In this document: positions 24,025-35,582 of the stretch, piece by piece
How positions within the stretch are numbered: position 1 is the stretch's first letter
Layout: every line of letters begins with the position of its first letter
DNA from: Pinus tabuliformis
Taxonomy: Eukaryota > Streptophyta > Pinopsida > Pinales > Pinaceae
Direction of reading: 5' to 3'
Length of the DNA: 64,000 nucleotides
NCBI GenBank assembly: GCA_031772625.1
Contig: CM062818.1
Coordinates: 1,282,458,277 to 1,282,522,276, forward strand
Program-made: the position numbers and the translations under genes
Notes under the pieces: model-generated
Told to the model about the DNA's origin: nothing
The model's database searches: none
Seen by the model: the letters and a program-made list of their open reading frames with translations, nothing else

Positions 24025-25888
24025 TCACCAATTTTATCAGTTGTCAACTTGTGACAGAACTTCAAGTTTTGTCCACCACAATGGCAATAATTTGGATATG
24101 CGGCCTTTGGTGAGATTGCTCTCTTCTTATAAACAAAGCTTCCTCCTCTATAGCATCCTCTCTACCTTTGAAGTGTTGACAGTACTTCTTTCAGTTCAAC
24201 ACTTCACTTCCCAGGGCAGTTGAAATTTAGCAAGCCTACACAACTGCTGATTTCTCTGGACGATAATCAACTTCCACCTACAACTACTTATTTCTTAGGT
24301 ATCCACAGATGATTTTCTCCAGAAACTCTATTTATTGGTAAACACGGATCGCCTAAGCTTATTGCATGTAAAGCTTCCCTCCTTCCTCGAGCTTTAAGCA
24401 GAACAGCCTCTAAAGACCTTTTGTTGAACTAATTTGTCCACGACACGCCGAATTCAACTGAGCTACCCTCAATTATTTACCTCAAGTTCATCTCTCTGAA
24501 ACAGCCATTTGGACAGAGAGGGCTCCAAATTTGTCCTCTGCAATCGCTATTTTCATAGAAAACGTCTCCAAAACTGCCATCTTGACAGAAGGAAGTCCGA
24601 TTTTATCCACTGACACAAATTTCAACCCCACCTCGCACTATAAAATTCCTCACTGCTTTCCTCCCTCTCTCCTCTGAAACTCGAATATCAGTTGTTGCAC
24701 AATTCGGGTCTCTCTTTTTGTTGCAGAATCATAGTCATTTCGTTGCTTCTGATGGATTGACGTCGTGCGATTCAGACATCCGACAAGTCACCAAAGCTTC
24801 CACAAATTCCATTGTCGAAAGTGCGTACCGAAAGTCAACCCCCAACAGGGATTTTGTAAGGATGAAAGTTTGTACTTCTCACTGATCATCACCCTTCTAT
24901 AATGAAGACAAGCGTGGATCTGGTGCTAGCAATGTTATGTAAATGAGATGTTTGAGTGCATAGGAACAAGCACTGAAGAGAGAGTACGTTTTGATTCCAG
25001 AACTGACAGAACGTTTTGATTACAGCAGCCACGGAATGGTCTCCAGCAGCAGCAACTCTCTTTATTGAACTGGTTCAAATGCCATTGTATGTCGAAGGGC
25101 CACCAATGCCAAATGCTTGTTTTAGGCCAAAATATTGACAGATTTGTTGATGGCTAACTCCAAAGAATTTGAAAATTCATTTCTTGAGCTCGTCAAGAGA
25201 ACACACAGGTTCAGTCGTGTGAGGGGTAAGGTCACTAGGAAACTCCAGCGGAGAGTTCTGGTGGTGTAATTCGGAGTCTGAGAAACAACGGTCACTCTAG
25301 TTGTTGACAGGCTATAATGAGGTGCAGAGATGGTGACAGATCTGAGGATGAGGGAAAACGCCCATTTTTTTTTTTTTATTTTGGGAGAATGGGCAGAGGT
25401 GCAGGACTCGCATTCATACCAAAACGCATTCAACTTCATAACGTATTCAAACAGCCGCATTCAACTTCATAACGCATTCAAACTTGATACCAAAACGCAT
25501 TCAACTTCATAACGTATTCAAACAGAATCATACGCATACCAGGAGCTGGTGGCGTATCTCTGCAGTGGCACCGTCAGGTCTCAGCGCTAAAACTGGAAAA
25601 GACAGTGCTATGATTTAATATACAGCAGCGTTCAAACAGCGCTCATACCAGCGTTCAATTATCAGCATGTCAGGCCAGTTCAACGCACAACATTAATATT
25701 CAAACGCATTCAACTGTTATGGGACAGCGTTAATATGATATGGACAGATGTGTAGCGCTGGCAGAGGCAGGTTATCTCAGGTCTGAGGGGAATAAGGCAG
25801 AGTCAGAGGTCAGGTAACGCAGAACTGACATATATATAGAGACCACAAAACAAGTGGCTCAAATTGGAGCAGGACCAGCAATCGCCTG
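24025..25888 (-). other. Leader region of the short-LTR element, no gene seen
   Basis: No supported frame. It includes a minisatellite at about 25418-25530, three units containing GCATTCAACTTCATAACG, and further CAGCGTTCAA-type repeats to 25740. Part of it may also be captured sequence. Confidence 0.55.
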
Positions 25889-25899
25889 CTCTGATACCA

Positions 25900-26082
25900 T
25901 GTTAAACACACATGGGAAACATAAAATAGGAAAGATAAATCATGTGAGTACAATTTTTATTAACAAGAGATATACATTTATAGTACATTATGTGACCGTT
26001 GGGTTTCACATCCCAAGGTCTCTTGGACTCTTTTTGTCCATTCGGCTTCCACACTAACCCATTGAGGATTAGGTGTCCAACA
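25900..26082 (-). repeat. 5' LTR of the short-LTR element
   Basis: 183 bp. The primer site for initiator tRNA-Met abuts it at 25889-25900, and the TTTCT duplication follows at 26083. Confidence 0.92.
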
Positions 26083-27862
26083 TTTCTCAACACTGCCGTC
26101 TGCAGCGTATTTAATCTTGTAGATCCATCTCGAACCTACCACTGATCTATCTTGAGGCCTTGGCACTACCTCCCAGACTTCGTTCACCATTATGGAGTTG
26201 TACTCCTCTACCATTGCATCCAGCCAAATCTGATGTTGAGCTGCCTCCTGAAAATCGGCAAGCTCCCCATCCTGAGCTACTAATGCCTGATATTTATTTG
26301 GTTGTTTTCGGTCCCTCTTATTGTTCCTTGGCGCACCGATGAAGTCCTCTGCATCTCGCAGAATCTAACAAAGTTCCCTGCTCGTTCTTCCTCTGCCAAC
26401 AAGTGCTTCTGTTAGCTCCTCCTCATCCTGTGATTCTTCTTGACCCGAGGAAGAATTCTTTTCTTCGTTGGTTGAAGAGGTTTGACCAACGGTTCCTCTT
26501 TTGACTGCTTCTCGGAAGGCATTTCTCGAGATTTTCTAAAAGCCATGTCTTCCATGAACTTCACATCTCGTCGAACTACTACCTTCCTGCTCCTTGGAAG
26601 ATAGATTCTGTATGCCTTAGAGTTCTTGCTATATCCTACTAGATATCCTTTCTCTGCAGTTTGATCCAGCTTCTTCCTCTTTTCCTCGGGTATGCGGCAA
26701 TATGTTAAGCTCCCAAATATCCTGAAATGACTGACTTCAGGCATCTTACCTGTGAAGACTTTCTCTAGAGTAATCTTGCCCAATGCCCGATGAGGAGTTC
26801 TATTCTGAACATAGACTATTGTGTTGCATGCTTCTGCCCACAGGGACTTTGGCATATCCTGATCATACATCATGGCCCTAATTGCTTCTACAATAGTCCT
26901 TTTCTTTCTTTTTGCTACTCCATTCTGCTCCGGATTGTAAGGAGCCATCCACTCTCTTCTGATGCCCTCCTTAGAGCAAAAATCAGTGAAGTCCTTATTG
27001 ACATACTCTCCACCATTATCTGAGCGCAAAACTTTTATTTTCTTCCCAGTCAGATTCTCCACTAGAGCCTTGAACTCTTTGAATCGACAGAAAACCTCGT
27101 CCTTGGCTTTCAAAAATAAATCCAAGTTTTCCTTGAATGGTCACCAATGAAGGTAAGGAAGTACTCGACACCATTAAGAGCTTTAGTGGACATGGATCCG
27201 CAGATATCTGAGTGTATCAATCCTAGTACACTCTTGGCCCTGTTTTTACTTCTAGGAAATGTTGCCTTGGCATACTTTCCTAGAGGACATCCTCTGCATA
27301 CATCATCTCGTTCCATACTAAGATCCGGAACTCCTCTTACAGTGCTCCTGAGAATTCTCAGAGCCCCATGGTGCAAATGTCCCATTCTTCTGTGCCATAG
27401 CCCGTTCAAATCCTTGTCTCCATGACTGCCTATTAGTGCCATTGGTGATTCTAGTTGTAACCTGTACAACCTGTTATTTTTTATCTTGATCTGCACTTTC
27501 TTCTTCCAGCTCGGGTGTTTGACGTATACTTTCTCCTTGATGAAGAAAACATCATAGCCTTTGCCTTGAAGTTGCGACACGGAAGGTAAGTTCATCCCCA
27601 ATCCTGGTACATGCAACACATTGGTAAAACGAAACCGCTCTCCTGTTTCTATTTGAAAAACTATGGTACCCCTCCCTACTGGAGTACATTTTGCCTTGTT
27701 CCCCATGGTGATTTGGAAGTTCATCTTCTCCTCTCGATAATCCGAGAAACATTCCCAAATTCCCGTCATATGCCAAGAGGCCCCACTGTCTATATACCAT
27801 ACCTCTGATGATGCAGAGCTAGTCACACAAGCCACTTCTTCTTCCAGCGTAGAAGCCAACAC
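26083..27862 (-). pseudogene. Copia-B protease, integrase and RT start (fossil)
   Basis: On the minus strand, protease carries VWYIDSGASWHM near 27790. The integrase zinc finger follows with LWHRRMGHLHH and CRGCPLGKYAKA. The integrase core has SDICG, DHSRKTWIYF and YNPEQNGVAKR. The RT start has NEVWEVVPRPQD and RWIYKIKYAADG, ending at the nested insertion. The leader from the primer site to protease is only about 130 bp, so there is no room for gag. Few breaks. Confidence 0.88.
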
Positions 27863-27982
27863 AGAGAAATCGAAATCACTTTCTCTTGTGCAATTTACTG
27901 AAAATTTGTGCCAGTCTCCTGACGTAGATGCCTCTACATCATGGTCTCAACCCATAATTGATTTTCCCTTCCTATCTCTGAT

Positions 27983-28000
27983 TTCTTGCTCCAATACCAT
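27983..28000 (-). promoter_or_regulatory. Primer-binding site of the gag-less copia-B element
   Basis: Read on the minus strand, TGGTATTGGAGCAAG follows the LTR end TTTTCACA directly. It is a one-to-two base variant of the initiator tRNA-Met site TGGTATCAGAGC. Confidence 0.8.
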
Positions 28001-28925
28001 GTGAAAATTCTATCACTACAACAACTGATTTATTTTACCTACTTATTTCCCAATAAGTTATTTATGAAAATCCTTCAGTAAACATTAAAATATATTCTGT
28101 TGTAGATATCACATAATAATACAGAAACAAACACATGCACAAGAACACATCGACACAAATATTTTGGACAATCAGTCCCCAGAAAAACCCAATGTGGGAA
28201 AACCAGTGCAACAAGGGAGGATTTTATTATTCAGCGATTCTTCAGTACAACTGGGTGCCAAACTGGCTTACCCAACAAAGAGAAAATTCTTCAGCACTTC
28301 CCCCAGTCTCGACGTCAGCCTGGCTGACCTCTGCATAGCTCCCAGACCCTCTGCATCAACCCTTGCCTCTCTACGTCAGCACTGGGCTTCTCTGCGTCAC
28401 CCATGCAAGCCCTCCAGTGACTGCGCAGTCTACAACCTCTGCGTCTGCCTCTCCAACCTCTGCGTTGTTCCCCTAGTACTATTCTCGACTCTCTGTTCCA
28501 TACTTGTTACCTCCTGCTGCTCTCCAGACCACTAGTTTGAATTTCTCAGCTAACCATGCTCCAAAAATCGAACTGACAGGTCTCCCTCAGTGTGTTCTCC
28601 AACTAACCCTCAAGCCTCTTCTTATACTTTTCCTGTTGGTCCTTCAACGGCCGAGATTAAATCTCTAATCAACAATTAAGATTAGATTTGGCTTGATCTA
28701 TGACTTTTTGAACCTTCTAACCCAGTTTTATATTAATACCTATTAATATTTTAATTTTCCTAAGTTTAGACTTAGGAACTCCATTAAAAATATTAATTAT
28801 TTTAATATCTCCCAAATCAGTTAGAATCTGCCCAAACCATTTCTGAGTCTTGGAGATCTCATGTGCTTTAACCTCTCCACCAATTGTCATGGCTAGAGCA
28901 CATTCGATGCTATCCCAAATCAACA
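28001..28925 (-). repeat. 5' LTR of the gag-less copia-B element
   Basis: 925 bp, with the conserved palindrome at 28759-28776 and a CGTCAGCC-rich degenerate repeat near 28310-28460. It is followed by the AATGG duplication. Confidence 0.9.
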
Positions 28926-28930
28926 AATGG

Positions 28931-29924
28931 GGCATAGGGCTAGCTAGATAAGGGGAAGCCCACACCTGGGTATATAATGTATAGGAGGGAGCAGTCGTGG
29001 TACATTAAGTGCCTCGACCTTAATTTTTCTTCCCTTCTTTAAATGCATTTTTCCTTTTATGAATTTTCTTTAATTAACTGCTCGGGGCTCAAAGGACAAG
29101 AGCATGATGTGTATAATATAGCAATGATTACCCCTTTTGAGGTAGGGCAGTTCATTGCCCTCTAGGGGTTGGGACAATCATGGGCTCCTGAATGATAGAG
29201 GAGGCTCATTTAGGGCCTATGGAACCAGGTTGATGGTCATGGATGGGGTAGAGCTCATGTGTCGGATTTTGCCCACGTGCTAATTATTTTTGTCCCAGCC
29301 ATCTTTTACATTTAGTGGTACAATTTCCTGTTAAATGTGGCCAATTATGCTTTTTCTTCTTTTTTTTAGGTGGGGGCAAGGGGATAGGGAGGCTAGCCCT
29401 ATGTGGACCCAAAATGAGAATTAGCACCCAGGTGAGAGAAAAGATGAATGGGGGTATAGTGAGTGGAAAGAGAGTGATATGTGCGGATAAAGGAGCGGGA
29501 CCATGCACCCAAAATCAAGGTTTCCCAAGTAGTACCACCCTAGAACCAAATGGTCAATAAAGGAAATCCCACGAGACTAAGATCAAAGGGTAACAGCCCA
29601 AAAGAGATCAAGGGGACAGGAACACAAACTAAGCCCACTCTTTCCACCAAATCCCCCCATCAATCCATACCCAAAAGTATCCATGACAAGTAAGCCCAAT
29701 ACTCAATTACCAAATGAGAAGACATACCTTTAGATTGGGAGGCCCACCTTAAAACATATGATCAATACAGGTGGGTGAGGGGCCACATGATTGGCTCAAG
29801 TGGCAGAGAAATGGCACAACGAGCTAGTAGGAGCCATCAAGGAGTTGTTGGCTGCTAGCTGAGGCTCACCATGGAGAAAAATTTCTCCTGGGGATATCAC
29901 CCACAAGGTGGTGGGTAATAGTCA
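28931..29924. other. Old unique sequence, no gene seen
   Basis: It resumes the sequence interrupted at 18983 by the copia-B insertion. Only short frames, no match recognised. A C/T and A/G-rich tract lies near 29345-29370. Confidence 0.5.
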
Positions 29925-30778
29925 GCACACTCATCATTCAAACAAATGCTTCAGAAACAAGCCTCCTGCAAGAATGAAGATTCACCTTGGATGGATCACT
30001 TTTTTGAAATGGGCTTCAACAACCAAGAAAATATTTTGCTCATACCACAGAATTTGTTCTCGAGTGTTGAAAAGTCTTGTAGTTGAGTTTTCTTCATCTT
30101 CTCACCTTGTATCTGACAAGGGGGGAATTGATGATAATCTACAAGCTTCAAAAATACATCAAGTAAGCCCGAGCCACAGCCTAAACCTGTTACCTGAGCC
30201 TACATCCAGAGACATCCATGCCCAGATTCAGAGTTGTAGCCAGAGACAAAGCAATGCCCCTGAGCATGCCTTTGATTGGTGGCATTCCTTAAACTACCGC
30301 AAATTGAAACCTCCCTTTTCAGGTTGAGGTTCTCCCTTTTTCCATAGGTTGAAACCTCCCTTTTTAGGTTGAGGTTCTCCCTTTTTCCGCAAGTTGAAAC
30401 CTCCCTTTTCCAACTTGATGGTCTCCCTTTTCAAAACATTAGGGACACTTCCTCTAGTAGAAGACTAATAGCTTCTTGTCAGAATTGGAATTGTTCTGGG
30501 AATTGCACTAAGTGTTTCAAGTTGAGACCCAAAGGTCTTCCTTTTCACAACAAGAGGGAGCACTTCCTCTAGCACAAGACTTCATCTTCTAGCCAGATTT
30601 GAAAGAGTTCCAGGGACTGCACCAAGCGTTCCAGTGTTGGTGGTCATCCTTAAACCACCATCAGTTGAGACCTCAAGTTCTCCCACCTTGTATCATCATC
30701 TTAGAGAGCACATTCAGCCTATTGTTGTCATGCATTGTTGTATTTTTATATTGTAGCTCTCTTGTTGGCCTCATATAT

Positions 30779-31730
30779 TGTGAAAATTCTATCACTGCAA
30801 CATCTGATTACTTTTCCTACTTATTCTTCAATAAGTTATTTATGAAATTCCTTCAATAAACATTAAAATAAATTCTACTGCAGATATCACACTGTAATAC
30901 AGAAACAAACACATGTACAAGAATCAACACATTGACACAGATATTTTGGACAATAGTCCCCGGAAAAACCCAATGTGGGAAAACCGGTGTAGCAAGGGAG
31001 GATTTTATTATTCAGCAATTCTTCAGTACAACAGGGTGCCAAACTGGCTTACCCACAGAGAGAAAAATTCTCCAACACTTCTCCTAGTCCCAACATCAGC
31101 TTGGCTGACCTCTGCGTGGCTCCCAGACACTCTGCATCAGCCCCTGCCTGATTGCGTCAGCCTTGGGCCTCTCTGCGTCACCCACGTAGACCCTCTAGTG
31201 ACTGCGTAGTCCTCTGTTGCCTCTGCGTCTGCCTGAAATGCCCTGTGTCTACCTCTCCTGCCTCAGCGCTGGTCTCCAGTGGCTGATCCCTTCTCTCTGT
31301 TCCGTATTTTCTGCCTCCTGACTGCTCATCAGACCACTAGTTTGAATTTCTTAGCTAACCCCGCTCCAGAAATTGAACTAGCTCGTCTCCCTCAGTATAT
31401 CCTCCAAGTGACCGTCAAGCCTCCTTTTATACTTTTCTCGTTGACAAATCAACGGCCGAGATTAAGTCTCTAATCAACGGCCGAGATTAAGTCTGGTTTG
31501 ATCCATGACTTTTGGACCCTTTTAACACAGTTTTATATTAATTCACATTAATATTTTATTTTCCCTTAGTTTAGACTTAGGGACTTCATTAAAAATATTA
31601 ATTATTTTAATATCTCCCAAACTGTTTAGAATCTGCCCAAACCATTTCTAGGTATTGGAGATCTCATGTGCTTTAGCCTCTCCACCAATTTTCGTGGCTA
31701 GAGCACATCCGATGCTACCCCAAATCAACA
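30779..31730 (-). mobile_element. Copia-B solo LTR with TSD TATAT
   Basis: On the plus strand it runs TGTGAAAATT ... AAATCAACA and is flanked by TATAT at 30774-30778 and 31731-31735. Its ends match the gag-less subfamily (TTTTCACA end). Solo LTRs arise by recombination between the two LTRs of a full element. Confidence 0.92.
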
Positions 31731-31759
31731 TATATATCCCTTCAGATTAAGGGTGGGAA

Positions 31760-31945
31760 TGTTGGACACCTAATCCACTAAGAGTTATGGTGTGGAATGT
31801 GGAAGGTCAATGGAATCCAAGAGACCACTTGGAATATGAAAACCAAGGGTCACTAGACATTGTATAAATCTATATCTTTGTGAATAATAATGCATTCAAC
31901 AATTTATCTTAATCTGTTGTGTATCATTTTCTTTGTGTTGTGACA
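31760..31945 (+). repeat. 3' LTR of the truncated short-LTR element
   Basis: It begins TGTTGGACACCTAATCC, as in the sister element, and ends GTTGTGACA. 186 bp. Confidence 0.85.
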
Positions 31946-32613
31946 GTGACAATGGGCACTTGTCCTATGTGTATCGTCTTAGCAGGTTGCAAGGACCTTG
32001 GCAACCCAAGTAGTAACAGGCATATCAGATGGAAAAGACCAATCTTGTTAAAAACATGTCTGTTCAGACAGCATGACAGGGAGATATGTAGTGGTATATG
32101 ACAAATAATGATCACCTTTCTTAGAAGTGATCCCAATTAGTTCGATAGACAACTATTAATGATGAATCTGTCTGCCTTTTCCTTGCAGAGTTGACTGCGT
32201 TTAAAGTTGCTGTTTTTGCAGAAATGACAGCTAGAATTGACATGCATAGCATGTAGATTCTCCTAAGTTTGGTGCTAAATCGGACAAGCTATATTTGCTC
32301 TCCTATGTTAGGAAAGGGATCCAATTTGACTACCACCTGGTCAATTAATGATTTTTCTGATGTAATCATTATATTTTTACTTGGAATATAACATGCATGT
32401 TTTTCAAAAAAATGAGTAGAAATCTAAGTCTCCTAGTGTAGGCTAAACATAGAATGAAAATATAGTAGGAAACAACCAATATAATAAGATAAACAAAATG
32501 GATCATTAATTTATTCAAAACAAAAGCTAAAGAAAAGAAGACGACTTTTGCTTGGTTACCAGAAATATAAACCAAACAACTGGTCGACTGAAAAAAGTAT
32601 TATAGGAGACTAC
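31946..32613 (-). other. Intron sequence downstream of the P4H exon, no other gene seen
   Basis: Low-complexity and AT-rich parts, short frames only. I searched it for the next prolyl 4-hydroxylase exon on the minus strand and did not find one. Confidence 0.5.
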
Positions 32614-32688
32614 CTGAATCATTGGATACTTTTTCTCCTCATAATTTAAGAACATCCCAGAACTTGTTCGAACATTACTTTTAACACC
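32614..32688 (-). CDS. P4H1: Prolyl 4-hydroxylase exon (residues GVKSNVRTSSGMFL...)
   Basis: On the minus strand this 75-bp exon encodes 25 residues, GVKSNVRTSSGMFLNYEEKK then YPMIQ. It closely resembles the part of plant prolyl 4-hydroxylase P4H1 that follows the segment encoded at 53754-53828. The acceptor (CTTTGTTTGTAG) and donor (GTAGTC) are good, and both flanking introns are phase 0. The enzyme hydroxylates proline in extensins and arabinogalactan proteins in the ER/Golgi, using Fe(II), 2-oxoglutarate and oxygen (family knowledge). The iron-binding histidines and aspartate lie in later exons, not found in this window. Exon intact; no breaks. Confidence 0.88.
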
Positions 32689-32704
32689 CTACAAACAAAG
32701 AATA

Positions 32705-33070
32705 AATAAACAATGTTTAAGGAAACATTTAAAATATCTTATCTCAACAAGAATTTAAAGACATCCCCAAAGTGTACTATGTATTTGGTAAAATGCCCAT
32801 CATGAAGCAATGTAAAACGTTACCATAAATAATCACAATGACTAGCATGGGTGCTATAATATTTTAATCAGCTCATATTGAAGCATGAATAAACAATGTT
32901 TAAGGAAACATTTAAAATATCTTATCTCAACAAGAATTTAAAGACATCCCCAAAGTGTTCTATGTATTTGTTAAAATGCCCATCGTGAAGCAATGTAAAA
33001 TGTTACCATAAATAATCACAATGACTAGCATGGGTGCTATAATATTTTAATCAGCTCATATTGAAGCGTG
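32705..33070 (-). repeat. 183-bp tandem duplication next to the P4H 3' splice site
   Basis: Bases 32705-32887 are repeated at 32888-33070 with about five differences. In the gene's direction the pair ends some 15 bases before the acceptor of the exon at 32614-32688, so the branch-point region could have been copied. Confidence 0.88.
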
Positions 33071-33172
33071 ACATCACGTTCATTCAAAAGAGCCATACAA
33101 TATTTGACTTGTATATTCTAGGATAAATTAGAATTGGAACAAAGATCATTTTTCCAAAGAAAACCTTGTAGG

Positions 33173-34207
33173 TGTTGATTTGGGGTAGCATCGGATGTGC
33201 TCTAGCGATGAAAATTGGTGGAGAGGCTAAAGCACATGAGATCTCCAAGACCCATAAATGGTTTGGGCAGATTCTAACCAGTTTGGGAGATATTAAAATA
33301 ATTAATATTTTTAATGGAGTTCCTAAGTCTAAAATTGGGAAAAATAAAATATTAATGGGTATTAATATAAAATTGGGTTAGAAGGTTCCAAAAGTCATGG
33401 ATCAAGCCAAATCTAATCTTAGTTATTGATTAAAGATTTAATCTTGGCCGTTGATGGACCAACGCCAAAAGTATAAGAAGAGGCTTGAGGGTCAATTGGA
33501 GAACACACCAGAGTGATCAGTCATTCATTTTGCTAGAGTGAGGTTGCTAAGCAAAGTTGAATCAGTGATCAGCAGCGAGGGGCAGTGAGTACGAGGCAGA
33601 GAGGCAGGGACAATACTGGGAGACCAGCATAGAAGCAGAGAGAGCGAGAGCAACAGCCAGTCCAGGCTACGTAGAGCCCAGAGAGATTGCATCATCCACA
33701 CAGAGGGCAGAGGGAGTGAAGCAGAGGCTCCCAGAGGCTGCGCAGTGCCTCAGAGGGCTGACGCAGAGGGTCCTAGGGTAGACGCAGGTCAGCAGGAGGC
33801 TAACGCAGAGGCTAAAAGGGCCAGCGCTGAGCTTCAGTTGTGTCGGAGAGGGTTTCGTGGGACAGGTTTTCTGAATATAGAGGTATTGCTGCCGTGTATT
33901 TTTCTCTGTCAGGTGAGCCGGTTAGGCACCCAATTGTACTCAGATAGACTGCATAATAATATAACCCTTTGAATAGCTGCAAGGGTTTTGCCGCATTGGT
34001 TTTTTCCAGGGACATTTGTCCAAAAATAACGGTGTCACTTGTGTGCTTGTTTTCTTTCAGTTGATGATCTGTAGATGTTGTGAATGTATTGTGATTATTT
34101 CGATATTTAAATGTATTAAATAACTTGTTCGAATTTAAATAAGTAGAAGAAATAAACCAATAGAATACAGATTAATTTTCTAACGGATAGACTTAGAAAA
34201 TTCAACA
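33173..34207 (+). repeat. 5' LTR of the gag-only copia-B element
   Basis: 1,035 bp. A TATA-like GTATAAGAAGAGGC lies at 33471 and is shared by other copies. A GGCTGACGCAGAGG-type degenerate repeat lies at about 33700-33830. The CATTGG..TTTTTCCAGGGACA block lies near 33993-34017. Confidence 0.92.
33471..33480 (+). promoter_or_regulatory. Putative LTR TATA box
   Basis: GTATAAGAAG, followed by AGGCTTGAGGGTCA, recurs at the same place in nearly all copia-B LTRs here. This fits a core promoter with the transcript start shortly after. Confidence 0.6.
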
Positions 34208-34225
34208 TGGTATCAGAGCATGGTT
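34208..34225 (+). promoter_or_regulatory. Primer-binding site, initiator tRNA-Met
   Basis: TGGTATCAGAGCATGG follows the LTR end directly, the standard plant copia site. Confidence 0.9.
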
Positions 34226-34791
34226 GCAGATCACAGGAAAACTGAAGGCATCAACTTAGCAAAGCATTTGCAGCAGATTCAGTTGTCCTGAGTGATAGAG
34301 TTGATCTTTGCAGAAAGCAACAAAGGAAGGAGTGATGCAGAGGGACTGCGTCATCAGTCTAGGCCACAGAGAGGCAGCGCAGAGGCTGAGGAGGGTAGAA
34401 ACAGGCTCACGCAAAGGCCAGGTGGGCTAAAGCAGTTGGATGAGGAAGTTGTTTTGCCGGTGTCGGGATTGCGCAGAGCCAAGAGGCTCAATCCTTCAGT
34501 TGCTGGGGCATAAGAGGTTGTGGGTAGTTTGCGGAGTGAAGCTGGTGGGGTACTGTGGTTAGAACAGTACCTAACAGGGCAAGACCAAGGTAAAAGGAGT
34601 TGTTGTCGAGGCAGATTTCTAGCCAAAGAATCTGGATCAGTGTTGTAGTTGCACAAACGATTGGAGTGGAGCAACTTGACGTTGACAGAAGGATTTCTAG
34701 GAGGAAAATCGAGACTCAAAGGGAGTCCAGAAGAGAACTTCCAGATGGGAAGTAGAGAGACTCAGAGGAGTCGACAGAGAAGATCAAAGAG

Positions 34792-35582
34792 ATGGCCATG
34801 AATGGGCTGAGAAATCAGGATAGGCTGGATGGAGCGTCCAACTTTGTGGTCTGGAAGGCCAAGATCATGTCCATTCTAGACAGACATCGCATCAAGGGCT
34901 TCGCCTTGAGAACGATGGCTATCCCAGTTGACCCAAAAGCAAATGATAGGTACGAGGAGGTAATGGCTAAGGCAAAGTGCATCATCCTTGATGGGGTCAA
35001 GGATCATGTGGTACCACATATTGCCAAGAAGGAACAGTAAAGGAGATGTGGGACGCTTTGAAGACATTGTACCAGCATACTTCCGTGCAGAGGAAGATGC
35101 TCCTGGAGAATCAGCTAAGCGCATACCAGATGTAGAAGGGAGAGCAAATAGATGTCTTCCTCGGTCGATTGAAGGAGATCCGTGACTTGCTAACTTCCAT
35201 AAGGGCCACGTCGGATGAGGAATTGATGGTGAGGATCGCACTTAATGTAGTCTCCGAGGATTGGGAGGTATTTGTCCAAAGCATACTGGGCAGGACAAAT
35301 CTTCCATATTGGGAAGAACTATGGGCGGCTCTACGTCAAGAGGAGATCAGACAGTTGACAAAGGCGGAAAGTAGCGGCCAAGGGTTCAGGATCAAGGAGG
35401 AAGAAGAGGATGCGGCTCTAGCATCTGCGGGAAAGCAAGAGAAGAGGAAGAAGAAGGACCTCTCCAAGGTCAAGTGCTTCCATTGTGGGGAATTGGGTCA
35501 CTTTGCGAACCAGTGTCTGAGGAAGAAGAGTAAGGGAGAGGCTTCTGACTCGAAGGCAGCACCAGCGAAGGCGGAGAAATAA
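34792..35582 (+). pseudogene. Copia-B Gag (fossil, near-whole)
   Basis: Starts MAMNGLRNQDRLDGASNF, then the usual copia Gag body (ILDGVKDHVVPHI), and a CCHC knuckle KCFHCGELGHFANQC near 35470-35515, followed by a lysine-rich tail. About 260 codons in all. About one break. A homologous Gag is on the minus strand at 61165-62020. After the tail there is no protease, so the element stops where pol would begin. Confidence 0.85.

Larger units (their letters stand above)
21578..26082 (-). mobile_element. Short-LTR element with gag-like gene and antisense host-like insert, TSD TTTCT
   Basis: It has 183-bp LTRs at 21578-21760 and 25900-26082, flanked by TTTCT at 21573-21577 and 26083-26087. An initiator tRNA-Met primer site (GCTCTGATACCA on the plus strand, 25889-25900) and a G-rich polypurine tract (reverse of TTCCCCCCCTTA) place it on the minus strand. 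The inside holds a gag-like frame (22370-23290), repeated non-coding blocks, and a plus-strand stretch resembling a plant coiled-coil protein gene. There is no pol. The two LTRs differ at only a few bases, so it is younger than its copia host. Confidence 0.92.
18989..28925 (-). mobile_element. Copia-B element, gag-less type, with TSD AATGG
   Basis: Its two LTRs (18989-19887 and 28001-28925) read in reverse, TGTTGATTT... to ...TTTTCACA. AATGG flanks it at 18984-18988 and 28926-28930. The primer site is next to the right LTR and the polypurine tract next to the left LTR, so it is on the minus strand. Protease, integrase, RT and RNase H are present. The protease begins only about 130 bases after the primer site and no gag is seen. 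A 4.5-kb short-LTR element is inserted in the early RT region (21578-26082). The coding part is broken, with several breaks. Confidence 0.92.
29925..31945 (+). mobile_element. Truncated sister copy of the short-LTR element
   Basis: It starts abruptly within the gag-like gene: 29930-30327 matches the knuckle tail (CFRNK, KIHLGW, ASTTKKIF, SSHLVSD). Next come the non-coding block repeats (30240-30660), a polypurine tract (ATTAAGGGTGGGAA) and a 3' LTR at 31760-31945. The 5' half is absent. A copia-B solo LTR (30779-31730) interrupts it. The LTR differs substantially from that of the copy at 21578-26082, so this is an older member or another subfamily. Confidence 0.82.

Noticed and set aside
31919-32101. 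Possible further P4H exon or other host exon next to the short-LTR element
   Set aside because: The cysteine-rich frame starts inside an LTR and matches no part of the P4H protein.
33745-33972. 75-codon frame rich in Ala/Glu/Arg
   Set aside because: Translation of the GACGCAGAGG repeat of the LTR. Not a gene.
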